Of a DNA stretch of 64,000 bases, positions 25,676-34,499 are shown one piece after another. Location: positions 1-64,000 of the forward strand of contig CAKUHU010000008.1 in NCBI GenBank assembly GCA_934659425.1. Direction: 5' to 3'. The first letter of the stretch is position 1, and every line of letters begins with the position of its first letter. The notes under the pieces are model-generated. The model was given only the letters and a program-made list of their open reading frames with translations. It made no database searches and was not told the DNA's origin. The stretch comes from an uncultured Oscillospiraceae bacterium. GTDB taxonomy: Bacteria > Bacillota > Clostridia > Oscillospirales > Oscillospiraceae. Position numbers and translations under genes: made by a program.

Positions 25676-25726
25676 AAAGGCACCCGCCTCCTTCCGGGAT
25701 GACCGGTGGGAGACGGGTGCTTTTTC
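25676..25726 (+). terminator. Terminator of spoVT
   Basis: Imperfect hairpin with GCACCCG / CGGGTGC arms followed by TTTTT. Confidence 0.75.
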
Positions 25727-25730
25727 GGTG

Positions 25731-25817
25731 TCAACGGATGGCCTGCAGGCAGAGTATAAGCAGGATATTCACCGTAAACACCACTGTCAGGGACAGCCAG
25801 GGCCTTCGCTCATCCAT
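25731..25817 (-). CDS. 28-residue single-span membrane microprotein
   Basis: ATG at 25817 with a strong ribosome-binding site GGAGGGAG five bases upstream. After MDERRPW comes an uninterrupted hydrophobic helix (LSLTVVFTVNILLILCL) and a short basic tail ending QAIR. The layout (charged start, one helix, basic end) is that of genuine small membrane proteins. It lies between spoVT and an 88-residue gene. I do not recognise the family. Confidence 0.4.
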   Translation of the reverse strand: MDERRPWLSLTVVFTVNILLILCLQAIR

Positions 25818-25870
25818 TCCTACTCCCTCCGCCTTGTCATTGTACGCGGGGGGAGGGGCAGGTATGCCGG

Positions 25871-25898
25871 GTATATTTTTCCAGGGATAGGTCATACT
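25871..25898 (+). promoter_or_regulatory. Candidate forespore (sigma-G/F-type) promoter of the 88-residue gene
   Basis: -35 GTATA (25871-25875), 17-base spacer, -10 CATACT (25893-25898), 25 bases before the GTG start. Same -35, spacing and ATACT core as upstream of spoVT. Confidence 0.45.
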
Positions 25899-25923
25899 GG
25901 AGAGAGAATAAGGAGGGAGCGCT

Positions 25924-26190
25924 GTGATCAAAGGCATCAGCAGGCGGGTCATTGTGGTAAAGTCGCCGGACCGCCGCTTTTTTGAGGAGGCTATCTTTAT
26001 TGTCCGTGAGGGGGCCATTGGTGGCTCGGGGGTCACGGCGGAACAGGTGGTGGAGGAGGCCAGAAGAGTGGCGGACGGGTTTGTAAAAAAGAGCCAGAGA
26101 CGCTGGTATCAGAACATACCGGCTCCAGGTTACATGGCGCTGGGTGCTTTGTTGGCTACGGTGCTTTGGAGCGTGGGGCTGGTGTTCTGA
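25924..26190 (+). CDS. Small conserved hypothetical protein with C-terminal membrane anchor
   Basis: 88 residues, starting with GTG at 25924 after AAGGAGGG. The N-terminal ~60 residues form a soluble basic domain (GISRRVIVVKSPDRRFFEEAIFI) with an amphipathic helix; residues 69-88 form one hydrophobic tail anchor. No domain recognised. The sigma-G-like promoter and the spoVT neighbourhood suggest a forespore membrane protein, by inference only. Confidence 0.65.
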   Translation: MIKGISRRVIVVKSPDRRFFEEAIFIVREGAIGGSGVTAEQVVEEARRVADGFVKKSQRRWYQNIPAPGYMALGALLATVLWSVGLVF

Positions 26191-26235
26191 AAAAAACGGT
26201 CCGCCCTGTCCATCGGACAGGGCGGACCGTTTTTT
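26191..26235. terminator. Bidirectional terminator
   Basis: Perfect 21-bp arms (26191-26211 / 26215-26235) with A- and T-runs at the ends; serves the 88-residue gene and the SLH gene. Confidence 0.9.
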
Positions 26236-26244
26236 TGTTTGAAA

Positions 26245-28125
26245 TTATTGGGGGCGGGCTACGATGACACGGATGCATCCGCCATCGCTGACGGCCTTAT
26301 CGTAATAGCCGGTCAGGGTGTAGCCGGTCCGGATCCGCTCCAGGCTGGAGAGGCGGTAGGTGCCGTTTTCCAGCTCATAGACGGCCACAGAATCCCAGAC
26401 AGGGAAGGTGGTATTGCTCTGGGTGACAGCGCTGGTGGCGTCGACGGCAGAGAGCTTCACAGAGGAGAGCTTGCTCATCTTGGTCGGAGAGTACAGGCTC
26501 CCCTCGATCCTCACTGGGCCGGTGGACAGGTTGAGAATGCCGTTTTGAAGGGCATAGGTGTAGCTGACACCCTCCACATCGTATTCGTAGACACCGGCCA
26601 AAATGGAGGTATCTCCATAGCTTACGTCGGTCTCTTGGGAGGAGGTCAGGATGCCATATGCGTAGAAATCTCCAGTGGCGTCGTTTAAAATGAGAATGTC
26701 AATCTCGCCGGCGGCGTTCTTTCGATAATATTTCACATCAGAGCTGTCTAAGGTCATACCGGCCAGGCGGCTGGGATAGATCCGAACGGCCAGCCCGTCA
26801 TCGTTGGTGTCCAAAATCTCCAGATCGTCAGCAAAGGCGGTGCTGCCCAGCTTTGACGCAGTGGCATTTACCTTGCCGGAGACGGAAGACTGGTTGAGGC
26901 GGGTTACCCGTGCGCTGCCGTCGGAGGAGGAAGTTACCTGAACCAGGTTGCCTGCTTTGAGGGAGGATTTGGCATCCACCGGGTAGGAGTAAGTGTTGCC
27001 GTCGGTGGCGGTGATGGTGATGGTTTTGGCAGTATAGCTATTGCCGTTGGTGTCGGTATAAGAGCCGTCAGCCACAGAGGAGACTATCCCATAAAGGGCA
27101 CCAGTGATGCTGGAGGCGGCGGCGACAGCGGCTACATTGCCGTCCCTGCCCAAGAGGAGGGTGACGGTGTCGCCGACTTTATAGCTGCCCAGGTTGGAGA
27201 GGGCGTAGGCGGCATCAGCAGTCTCAATGGCATAGGTCCTGCCCGCAACCGTGATGGAGGTGGGGGTGGAGGAGCTGGGAGAGACCGCTTGGTAAATTCC
27301 CGTTACCTTGTTGGAGTATGCCCACAAGGTCCGCATGGACTTGGAATAGTAAATGATGTCGTTGGTTTGGAGGGCAGAGAGGGTAGAGAGATTGCCGCCC
27401 CGGTAGACGGTGGTGCCGGTCACATCGAAATTGATTTTTGACCGCCAATCTCCGGACATGATCACCGGGCCTTCCATGGCCGAGTTGATGAGGGCGACCC
27501 GGTCGATCTCACCGGCGGCGGTGAGAGTGTGGCCCAAAGTGGTGAGATAGACCTGCCCGGTCTTTGTCTTGGCGGTCAGCAGGTTATAGAAGAGGCACAT
27601 GGCGTCTTGCCGGGTCATGGGGCTGTCCTGACCGATGGAGATCCCCTCATCCAGATCCAGGTTTCGGTAGAGGGTCATCTGTCCGGAGGGCCAAGCGCCG
27701 GAGAAGTCGGTATCCGTATAACCCAACAGCCGCACTGCCATGGTGACGCCCATGGCGAGGGTGATGTTCTCATCGGGGTGGAAGGTGCCGTCCAGATAAC
27801 CGTTGACATATCCGGTGGCCACCGCCGCCTCTACATAGGGGGCGGCCCAATGGGTATAGGGTACATCAGGATAGGGGGAGACGCTGGTAGAGGCCCCGAC
27901 ACTGTCCCCCAGAGGGGAGGCCGCGATGATGAGCTTGGTAAATTCAGCCCTCGTCACGTTCCGTGAGAGCATCAGGTCACCGTTTTCATTCCCTGTCATG
28001 ATGTCCAGAGCGGAAAGTACTTGGGCCATTTCGCTGGTGGAGGCTTGGACGCCATGGGCGGCAGGCAAGAGGCACAATGCCAACGCTGCGGCCGCCAGGC
28101 CGGAAAGGATTCGTTTCATATTCAT
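26245..28125 (-). CDS. Secreted S-layer-homology (SLH) domain protein
   Basis: 626 residues from ATG 28125 (RBS AAGGAGAG). Signal peptide MNMKRILSGLAAAALALCLLPAA, then three SLH-like units: TRAEFTKLIIAASPL (about 60), YPDVPYTHWAAPYVEAAVATGYVNGYLDGTF-type region (about 85-115) and SPMTRQDAMCLFYNLL (about 170). SLH domains tether proteins to pyruvylated cell-wall polymers. The remaining ~430 residues are beta-rich repeats without a known catalytic motif. The start is 17 bases from the ABC permease stop, so it closes the MacAB-like operon. Confidence 0.88.
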   Translation of the reverse strand: MNMKRILSGLAAAALALCLLPAAHGVQASTSEMAQVLSALDIMTGNENGDLMLSRNVTRAEFTKLIIAASPLGDSVGASTSVSPYPDVPYTHWAAPYVEAAVATGYVNGYLDGTFHPDENITLAMGVTMAVRLLGYTDTDFSGAWPSGQMTLYRNLDLDEGISIGQDSPMTRQDAMCLFYNLLTAKTKTGQVYLTTLGHTLTAAGEIDRVALINSAMEGPVIMSGDWRSKINFDVTGTTVYRGGNLSTLSALQTNDIIYYSKSMRTLWAYSNKVTGIYQAVSPSSSTPTSITVAGRTYAIETADAAYALSNLGSYKVGDTVTLLLGRDGNVAAVAAASSITGALYGIVSSVADGSYTDTNGNSYTAKTITITATDGNTYSYPVDAKSSLKAGNLVQVTSSSDGSARVTRLNQSSVSGKVNATASKLGSTAFADDLEILDTNDDGLAVRIYPSRLAGMTLDSSDVKYYRKNAAGEIDILILNDATGDFYAYGILTSSQETDVSYGDTSILAGVYEYDVEGVSYTYALQNGILNLSTGPVRIEGSLYSPTKMSKLSSVKLSAVDATSAVTQSNTTFPVWDSVAVYELENGTYRLSSLERIRTGYTLTGYYDKAVSDGGCIRVIVARPQ

Positions 28126-28142
28126 TTTGCTATCTCTCCTTA

Positions 28143-29363
28143 TCACTCGTAGCGCAGAGCATCGATGGGGTTTAATTTGGCGGCTTTGTTGGCGGGAAGG
28201 TAGCCAAACAGAATGCCGATCGCGACCGATACGCCGAAGGCCACAGCGATGCCGGATGGAGTGGGAATGGCATGGAAGTCGCTGCTGCCTGTACCGACAA
28301 CATAGCCGATGACAAAGGTGATGACATTTGCCATAGCGATGCCCAGCGCAATGCCGATAGTGCCGCCGATGGCGGAGGTGGTGCCTGCCTCGATGATGAA
28401 CTGACCCCGTATATCCCGGCCTTTGGCACCCAGAGATTTGCGGATGCCGATCTCTCTGGTTCTCTCTGTGACGGAAACAAGCATGATATTCATAATACCG
28501 ATGCCGCCGACTAACAGAGAGATAGCGGCGATGAGGGTCAGAAGGGCCATCAAAAGATTTACCATGGAATCCATGGCATCCATCATTTCGGCAGAGGTTA
28601 TGATCATGTAATAGTCGCTGTCCTGAAAAATCTTATATAGATAATTTTCCACAAGCCCCTTGGCGGCGGCGGCGGTGTCCCGGCTGGTGCTGGTGAACAT
28701 ATAGAGGGAGTAATAACTGCTGCTGCCTAACCGTTCAGCCATAGTGTAAGGGATGTAGATGACGTCATCGCTGCTGCCCTCGGTCAAATCAGCGGCGGTG
28801 TCCAGTACACCGATTATGGTGAAAGGAGAACCGGAGATGGTCAAGGTTTTGCCAATGGCGTCGCCATCAAAGGCAGCCTGCTCCAGGTAAGCTCCGATGA
28901 CGCACACACCCTGGGCGCGGTCCACATCAATATAGGAGAGGAAACGGCCCTTGCCCAGAGAACTGCCTGTCATAATAGTGTTTTTAGCGGCGTTGTAAAA
29001 GGTCTCGCCTACGCCGTAAATAGAGGTGCGGCTGTATTCGTCGCTTCCGTGACGTACGGTTCCCTGGGGGGACATGTAAGGGGTGACCCCGGAGAGATAT
29101 TGGGGATACTTTTCTACCAGGGCATACATGTCGTCGGCGTCTACGCTGCGGGAGCCGCCTATATCATAGACCTGCGCCTGAACCAGATTAGAGCCCATCT
29201 GCTCAAACTGATCGTTCATATAGTTCTGCATCCCGTTGCCCAGGCTGGTGATAATGATGACAGCGGCTACGCCGATGATGATACCCAGCATGGTCAGCAG
29301 TGCCCGCATCTTGCTGGTGAGCAAGGACTTGATGGCAAGCCGAAAGGATTGGCCAAAATTCAT
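28143..29363 (-). CDS. MacB-like ABC transporter permease
   Basis: 406 residues: N-terminal helix (about 20-40), a large extracytoplasmic MacB_PCD domain (about 50-270), and three C-terminal FtsX-type helices with the motif GGIGIMNIMLVSVTERTREIGIRKSLGAKG between the first two. It overlaps the ATPase gene by 4 bases (ATGA type). With the adaptor and ATPase it forms a Gram-positive MacAB/YknXYZ-like exporter of peptides or drugs. Confidence 0.9.
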   Translation of the reverse strand: MNFGQSFRLAIKSLLTSKMRALLTMLGIIIGVAAVIIITSLGNGMQNYMNDQFEQMGSNLVQAQVYDIGGSRSVDADDMYALVEKYPQYLSGVTPYMSPQGTVRHGSDEYSRTSIYGVGETFYNAAKNTIMTGSSLGKGRFLSYIDVDRAQGVCVIGAYLEQAAFDGDAIGKTLTISGSPFTIIGVLDTAADLTEGSSDDVIYIPYTMAERLGSSSYYSLYMFTSTSRDTAAAAKGLVENYLYKIFQDSDYYMIITSAEMMDAMDSMVNLLMALLTLIAAISLLVGGIGIMNIMLVSVTERTREIGIRKSLGAKGRDIRGQFIIEAGTTSAIGGTIGIALGIAMANVITFVIGYVVGTGSSDFHAIPTPSGIAVAFGVSVAIGILFGYLPANKAAKLNPIDALRYE

Positions 29364-30136
29364 ATTCCGACCTCCTCCCCCAAAAATGCGGCAAAGTCAT
29401 CGCCCTCCGGGGTTGTGCCGGATTCTTCTGGCTGGACTACGGCCCGAGGATCTTGAGAATCTCCGTCATAGATGATGCGCCCATCCTGGAGTCGGACGAT
29501 CCGCTTGGCCTTGACGGCAATGGAGTTGTCGTGGGTAATCAGGACTACAGTATCGCCTTCGGAATTAAGCTTTTGGAGAAAGGAGAGGACCTCCCGGCCG
29601 GTGCGGGAATCCAAGGCTCCGGTGGGTTCATCGGCCAAAATCACAGAAGGACTGCCCGCCAGTGCTCTGGCGATGGATACCCGCTGTTGCTGGCCGCCGG
29701 AGAGTTGGGAAGGAAGATTTTTCTGCTTGTCGCCCAGGCCCACTCGTTCCAAGGCTTGCAGGGCCCGCTGGTGGCGCTCTTCTCCGCCCACACCGGCGTA
29801 GAGAAGAGGCAGTTCCACGTTTTCACGGACAGTGAGCTTTGGGATCAGGTTGTACTGCTGGAAGATAAAGCCCAGCATCTTATTGCGGATTTCGGCCTGC
29901 TGATCGTCATCCATGGTGGAGACATCTATACCCCCCAGATGGTAGGTGCCCGAGGTGGGTACGTCCAGGCAGCCGATGATGTTCATGGCGGTGGACTTGC
30001 CGGAGCCGGATTGACCCACGATCGCCACGAACTCTCCCCTGTCAATGGTGAGGGAAATGCCGTCCAGAGCGTGGATGCTCTCCTCACCCATCTGGTAGAT
30101 CTTATAGACATCCTTCAGTTCGATGAGATGTTCCAA
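29360..30136 (-). CDS. ABC transporter ATP-binding protein, LolD/MacB type
   Basis: 258 residues: Walker A GQSGSGKST (about 40-48), signature LSGGQQQR, Walker B VILADEPTGALDS, and H-loop ITHD. A ~25-residue acidic extension follows the usual end. It starts 4 bases after the adaptor stop and overlaps the permease. Confidence 0.94.
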   Translation of the reverse strand: MEHLIELKDVYKIYQMGEESIHALDGISLTIDRGEFVAIVGQSGSGKSTAMNIIGCLDVPTSGTYHLGGIDVSTMDDDQQAEIRNKMLGFIFQQYNLIPKLTVRENVELPLLYAGVGGEERHQRALQALERVGLGDKQKNLPSQLSGGQQQRVSIARALAGSPSVILADEPTGALDSRTGREVLSFLQKLNSEGDTVVLITHDNSIAVKAKRIVRLQDGRIIYDGDSQDPRAVVQPEESGTTPEGDDFAAFLGEEVGI

Positions 30137-30140
30137 AGGC

Positions 30141-31790
30141 TTAGCCTCCCATCATGGCGGACATGAAGCTGGAAGCGTTGTTCTGGATAAAGACGGTCTC
30201 CCCCTCCTCCAATCCGGAGAGAACTTCGATGTATTCCGAACTGTTGCGGCCTACCGTGATTTCCCGGCTTTCCAGCTTGCTGGCATCTACAAGATTGCCG
30301 TTTTCATCCAGGGCACCTGGACCTGCCACCAGAACCGTGCCATCCCGGGACAGGGCATCCACGGGAATAGACAATGCCTCGCCGATTTCCTCTACAATAA
30401 TATTGGCGGAGACATTCATACCGGGGTAAAGCCCTTGATTGGCCAGCGCTGCCCCATCTCCATCCACCAACACAGTGACAGGGTAGGTGGTTTTACCGTT
30501 GGAAGTGGTGCCGTTGATGTTGACCTTGTCCACCACACCGGTAAAGATTTGGCCGTCCAAGGCATCGGCGGTGATGGTGACCTTTTGACCCACAGCAACC
30601 TTCACGATATCCAATTCGTCAATATTCATGTCGAAGGTGAGCCGGGACATGTCGTAGATAACGGCCATAAAAGCGGAGGCGCCGGTGGAAGTTGCGGTGG
30701 AGGGATCGATGTTGTCCCCCGCCTTGTAATTCTTCTCAATGACAGTACCGTCAATGGGAGAGGTGATGGTGTAGTTGTCTAAATTATCCTGGGCGGTCTT
30801 CAAAGAGAGTTTGGCGTTCTCCAAGGAGATGGCAGCAGCGTCGATCTGATCCTGCATATCAGTCTCCTTGAACTCTCCCACGATCTGGCCGTCGGTGACC
30901 CGATCCCCCTCTTTGATGGAGAGGGTTTGGAGCTCACCGCTGTATTTGGCGACCAGCTGTTTGCTGGCCCCATAGGCAAAGAGTCCGGTGGAGGAGGAGG
31001 TAATATCTCCCACGGCGGCAGAGCCCATGGAGGTGTCAGAGAGGGCACCGGGGTTGGTGACGGTGATGGTGACGTTCCGCACAAGGGTGCCGCCTTTCCC
31101 AACGGAGTCAGTGGCGGCAATCTCAGAGATGGTGCCGTACAGAGTTTCAGCAGTACCCGAGACGGTGACAGAGGCGGGCTGGCCGATATAGAAAGAGGTG
31201 GCGTTTACGGAATGGAAGGGGACCGTCAATTTCATGTTATCCCGGTCCAAAATATCGGCGATAGGGGTGCCGGCAGATATGGTATCGCCGGGATCCACAT
31301 AGAGCTTATTAATCACGCCAGTGGCATTGGCCTTTACCTGGCGGTCCTTGGCGTTGTCGTTCCGGGTGCGGATCAGGCTGTCGTAATTGAGCTGGGCAGA
31401 TTGGACCTGGAGCTGGGCCTGTTGGATGGCTGTCTCCACATCACTGGCATCAATGGTAAAAAGCACGTCATCCTTGCTGACGGTCTGGCCCTCTTCAAAG
31501 GGGGCGGTGAGGATCTCGCCTTTCACCAGTGTGGTGGCCTTATAAGAGTCGTTGGGCTGAATGGTGCCGGGACCGGTGACAGATACCGTCATGTCCCGCT
31601 TCTCAGCAGTCGCAGGCAGATAATTGCCAGCTATCACGGAGTTTCCTCCGGCCATACACTTGACAAGCACCAAAGCGAGAATGGCCACAATGACGATCAG
31701 GGAGATGACGCGCTTGGGCCACTTCTTTTTCTTTTTTGGAGCTTCAAATTTGGGCTTTTCTTTAACAGGGGCAGCGCTTTGTTCAACCAT
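30141..31790 (-). CDS. HlyD/MacA-type membrane fusion protein with duplicated adaptor domain
   Basis: 549 residues, longer than the usual ~380-420. A Lys-rich N-terminus precedes one membrane segment (about 29-45). A first lipoyl-like half-motif with short coiled coil (about 75-180) contains VKGEILTAPFEEGQTV and KANATGVINKLYVDPGD; a second complete set (about 265-380) contains YSGELQTLSIKEGDRV, a helix pair with DQIDAAAISLENAKLSLK, and TSPIDGTVIEKNYKAGD. The C-terminal beta-barrel and membrane-proximal domains follow. First gene of the exporter set. Confidence 0.88.
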   Translation of the reverse strand: MVEQSAAPVKEKPKFEAPKKKKKWPKRVISLIVIVAILALVLVKCMAGGNSVIAGNYLPATAEKRDMTVSVTGPGTIQPNDSYKATTLVKGEILTAPFEEGQTVSKDDVLFTIDASDVETAIQQAQLQVQSAQLNYDSLIRTRNDNAKDRQVKANATGVINKLYVDPGDTISAGTPIADILDRDNMKLTVPFHSVNATSFYIGQPASVTVSGTAETLYGTISEIAATDSVGKGGTLVRNVTITVTNPGALSDTSMGSAAVGDITSSSTGLFAYGASKQLVAKYSGELQTLSIKEGDRVTDGQIVGEFKETDMQDQIDAAAISLENAKLSLKTAQDNLDNYTITSPIDGTVIEKNYKAGDNIDPSTATSTGASAFMAVIYDMSRLTFDMNIDELDIVKVAVGQKVTITADALDGQIFTGVVDKVNINGTTSNGKTTYPVTVLVDGDGAALANQGLYPGMNVSANIIVEEIGEALSIPVDALSRDGTVLVAGPGALDENGNLVDASKLESREITVGRNSSEYIEVLSGLEEGETVFIQNNASSFMSAMMGG

Positions 31791-31835
31791 ATGTATGATC
31801 TCCTTCCGCGAATAGGGGTTCCCATTTGATTTTCA

Positions 31836-31841
31836 AGTATA
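31836..31841 (-). promoter_or_regulatory. Possible -10 element upstream of the exporter genes
   Basis: Minus strand TATACT about 45 bases before the adaptor start; a -35 TTTACA lies upstream but at a long 20-base spacing. The genes may instead be read from the abrB promoter. Confidence 0.35.
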
Positions 31842-31885
31842 GCGTGGGAAAGAAAAAGAACTGTAAATGAATCATTAAAATTCGG

Positions 31886-32119
31886 TTAAGATGTTTCCCC
31901 TGGCGGGAAAGCCTGGGAAAAGAGGGAGAAGAGCTCTTGATATTGTTCCATGGGCAGCAGGACGATGCCCCGGTCTTGCTCGGCAAAGAGCAAGAGGCTG
32001 TCACCGGGCTTGAGGTCGTAGAGTGCCCGGGCCTCCTTGGGGATGACCAGCTGGCCTTTGGGACCCAGCTTGACGGTGGTCATGTATTTTCCGGCCAAAG
32101 CGTTGGACGGATCTTTCAT
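31886..32119 (-). CDS. AbrB/MazE-type transcriptional regulator
   Basis: 77 residues from ATG 32119 (MKDPSNALAGKYMTTVKLG). The swapped-hairpin AbrB domain reads VKLGPKGQLVIPKEARALYDLKPGDSLLLF. It lies immediately upstream of the exporter operon in the same direction; a matching palindrome sits between its promoter and start codon, so it probably controls itself and the exporter. Confidence 0.88.
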   Translation of the reverse strand: MKDPSNALAGKYMTTVKLGPKGQLVIPKEARALYDLKPGDSLLLFAEQDRGIVLLPMEQYQELFSLFSQAFPPGETS

Positions 32120-32139
32120 AGAAAGTTTCTCCTTTCTTA

Positions 32140-32202
32140 AAAGTAAAACTTTTCTTACTTTGCTATGGATAAAATGATATATACCCCTTGCTGGAAAGTC
32201 AA
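32140..32202 (-). promoter_or_regulatory. Promoter and operator-like repeat of the abrB-exporter unit
   Basis: Minus strand -35 TTGACT (32197-32202), 17-base spacer, -10 TATCAT (32174-32179). Just downstream, AAAGTAA / TTACTTT (32140-32146 and 32155-32161) forms a 7-8-7 inverted repeat near the transcription start, a likely binding site for the AbrB-type protein. Confidence 0.65.
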
Positions 32203-32275
32203 ATGAACTTTTTGTAAACAGTGGGTATAAATCCCGGATGTTTCGGCAAGACTTACCCTCGGAGGTGCAAAGCAA

Positions 32276-32995
32276 ATGAAAAGAACCATGATAGACCGCG
32301 TCAGCGACTTCATGGCCGGGAAGGGCTTCTACATAGTCCTTCTCCTGTGCGTCGCGGCGCTGGGAGTTTCGGGCTATTATCTCTTTTCCGGTCTTGGGGA
32401 TTCCGGACAGACAGTGTCCGGTCCCGCGCAGGTGGTGGTGACGCCTGCTCCTACGGCGGCAGTGACGCCGGCAGCGCCGTCCACTGCGCCCCCTCGGCCC
32501 ACGAGCACGGCGACGCCTGTGCCGACGGCGGAACCTCGGCCGGAAGCTACGCCGGCCCCCTCGGCACCGGTGACGGCAACCGCTTTTGTATTTACCTGGC
32601 CGGTAAATGGAGAGGTCCTGCGGGGGTATACCTCAGAACCCAAGGCCTATGATCAGACCATGGGGGACTGGCGGGCCCATGAGGGGATCGACATCGCGTC
32701 CACGGAGGGGGTCCAAGTGATGGCCCCTGCGGGGGGGACGGTGAGCGACATCTATCAAGATGATCTGATGGGTACCACTGTGGTGATTCTCCACGCCGAT
32801 GGGGTCATGTCCACCTGCTCCAATCTGGCAGTGGTGCCTGCCATCGAGATCGGAGACACGGTGCGCACAGGAGACATCATTGGCTCCGTGGGGCAGACGG
32901 CCATCGCCGAGAGCGGCGAGGTGTCCCACCTTCACCTGTCTATGACCAAGGATGGGGTGAGCGTGGACCCGCTGGACTATTTGCCTGAGCGGTAA
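32276..32995 (+). CDS. spoIIQ: M23/LytM-domain membrane protein, SpoIIQ-like
   Basis: 239 residues: one membrane segment (about 18-40), a Pro/Thr/Ala-rich spacer (about 50-105), and a LytM/M23 domain. Unlike Bacillus SpoIIQ, the zinc ligands look intact: HEGIDIAS (H and D) and HLHLSM (HxH), as in clostridial SpoIIQ. The EPKAYDQTMGDWRAHEGID stretch before the first ligand is typical of SpoIIQ. It faces the intermembrane space of the engulfing forespore and pairs with SpoIIIAH. Single gene with a strong terminator. Confidence 0.85.
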   Translation: MKRTMIDRVSDFMAGKGFYIVLLLCVAALGVSGYYLFSGLGDSGQTVSGPAQVVVTPAPTAAVTPAAPSTAPPRPTSTATPVPTAEPRPEATPAPSAPVTATAFVFTWPVNGEVLRGYTSEPKAYDQTMGDWRAHEGIDIASTEGVQVMAPAGGTVSDIYQDDLMGTTVVILHADGVMSTCSNLAVVPAIEIGDTVRTGDIIGSVGQTAIAESGEVSHLHLSMTKDGVSVDPLDYLPER

Positions 32996-33019
32996 GAGGC
33001 AAACGGAGCAGGAAAAATC

Positions 33020-33068
33020 AATAAAATAACAGGGCCCGCGGAGATCCCGCGGGCCCTGTTATTTTATT
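33020..33068. terminator. Bidirectional terminator
   Basis: AATAAAATAACAGGGCCCG and its complement flank a 4-base loop; very stable, with A/T-rich ends both ways. Shared by the SpoIIQ-like gene and the DUF401 gene. Confidence 0.9.
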
Positions 33069-33076
33069 CAGAGAAA

Positions 33077-34295
33077 TTACAGGCCCAAAAACCGCAGTAC
33101 AAAGTAGTAGACAAAAGTCAAAACGGTGAACACGGCCACCAGGGGGACCGTTTTCCAGATCATGGGACCCAGGGGTACCTTGTAGTCCTCCGCGCACAAG
33201 ATAAGGCAGACGTGGACAGGGGAGAGCTGCATGGATACATAGGTCAGGCTCATCAAAAGAATAAAGAGGGAGAGGAAGGAGCCGCTCCCCACAGAGGCCA
33301 TGGCCATGGGCAGGCACAGCACGATGATGGCCTGGGTGCCCGCCACCACAGTGCCGAAAAAGAAGATCAAGGCAAATACCAGAAAGGTGGGGATGGGCAG
33401 CAGGGAGAAATAACCGGGCAGGGCGGTGATGACCCCTGTCACCGTCAGCAGTTCCTTGAACATCATGACCATGATGATGTTGGAGATGAGCCGGAGCTCA
33501 AAAGCGGTGCGGAAGAGGGGGAGGATCTCCCGGAGGCTGAAATGGTTGATAAAGAAGTTGAGTACGATGCAGATAAAAACGGCTGTGTAGACAGAGAGGT
33601 CAAACAGGAGGATGATGACGGATGGACAGGGCGATGGTCCAGATGCTCTTGGCAAGAAGGAGCCAGTAGTGGGATTTGGGCTGGTCGGGGGTGAGGCCGG
33701 TATCCTTGGGGATGCGCCGTAGATAGACCAGCCAGCCGGTGATAAACAGCGACAGCACCGTGGGCATCATGGCAATCATGAAGGTGGCGGGTTTCACCCG
33801 GCCCTCCGTCAGCCCTAAGGCGATGGAGATAGGGGTATAGGTGGGGAGGAAGCTCTCGGTAATATGCCGGAAGAAGGAGGTGAGGGAGGCCTTTTCCTCA
33901 GTGGAGAGGGCATCTCCCACCGCGTCACGGACGATAGGCCCGCAGATGAGTACGGTGCTGGCACCGGGAAGGCAGCCCAGCAGACAGGGGGCCAGAGAGG
34001 CATTGACCCGGCGATTGTTGAAAATGCCGTTCAAAGCCGTCTGGCAGTTATTCAGATCGCCCCGCTTTTCCAGCATCCGCTGCAGAAAGGTGATGGTGTA
34101 GAGAATGAAAAGGGAATTGATGGTGGCACTGCTGGTCAGCCCTGTCCAGAGGGCCTGAAGGGTCACATCCAATGGAAGCTGATAGAGGAGGATGGTGGCG
34201 ATGGCGGCTGCCAGCATGGCCAAAGCGAGGGGCTTTCTCAACGCCAAAAAAAGGACGATGAGGGAAAAGGCCAGCAGCAGTTTGATAATATCCAT
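33077..34295 (-). pseudogene. DUF401 family transporter-like membrane protein, single-base frameshift
   Basis: The frame from ATG 34295 codes about 230 residues of a polytopic protein (MDIIKLLLAFSLIVLFLAL, LGCLPGASTVLICGPIVRD) typical of DUF401, a relative of Na+/H+ antiporter-like and citrate transporters. After KSIWTIALSI the homologous sequence VIILLFDLSVYTAVF continues in another frame to the stop at 33077. The span of 1219 bases is 3n+1; removing one C near 33620 would restore a 405-residue protein. Real decay or a sequencing error. Confidence 0.75.
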
Positions 34296-34499
34296 GGTGC
34301 TCTCCCCCTGCATGAAAAATAGTTGAAAATATAAATATTTCACTGTATTTTGCCGTTTTTTTCAGCCAAACGTCAATGGGGCAGGGGAAATTTGGAACAA
34401 GAGGAGAAAAAGGACAGAGCCTTTTGTGCAAAATGGATAGCGACAGGGTCAGAAAAAGGAACAGCGTGGTTTGCCCTTTCTTTTTAAAAGGAAATATGA
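34296..34499. other. Divergent intergenic region between the DUF401 gene and the queT leader
   Basis: For the DUF401 side a weak promoter is possible (minus strand TTGACG, 18-base spacer, CAAAAT). Nothing else recognised. Confidence 0.35.
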
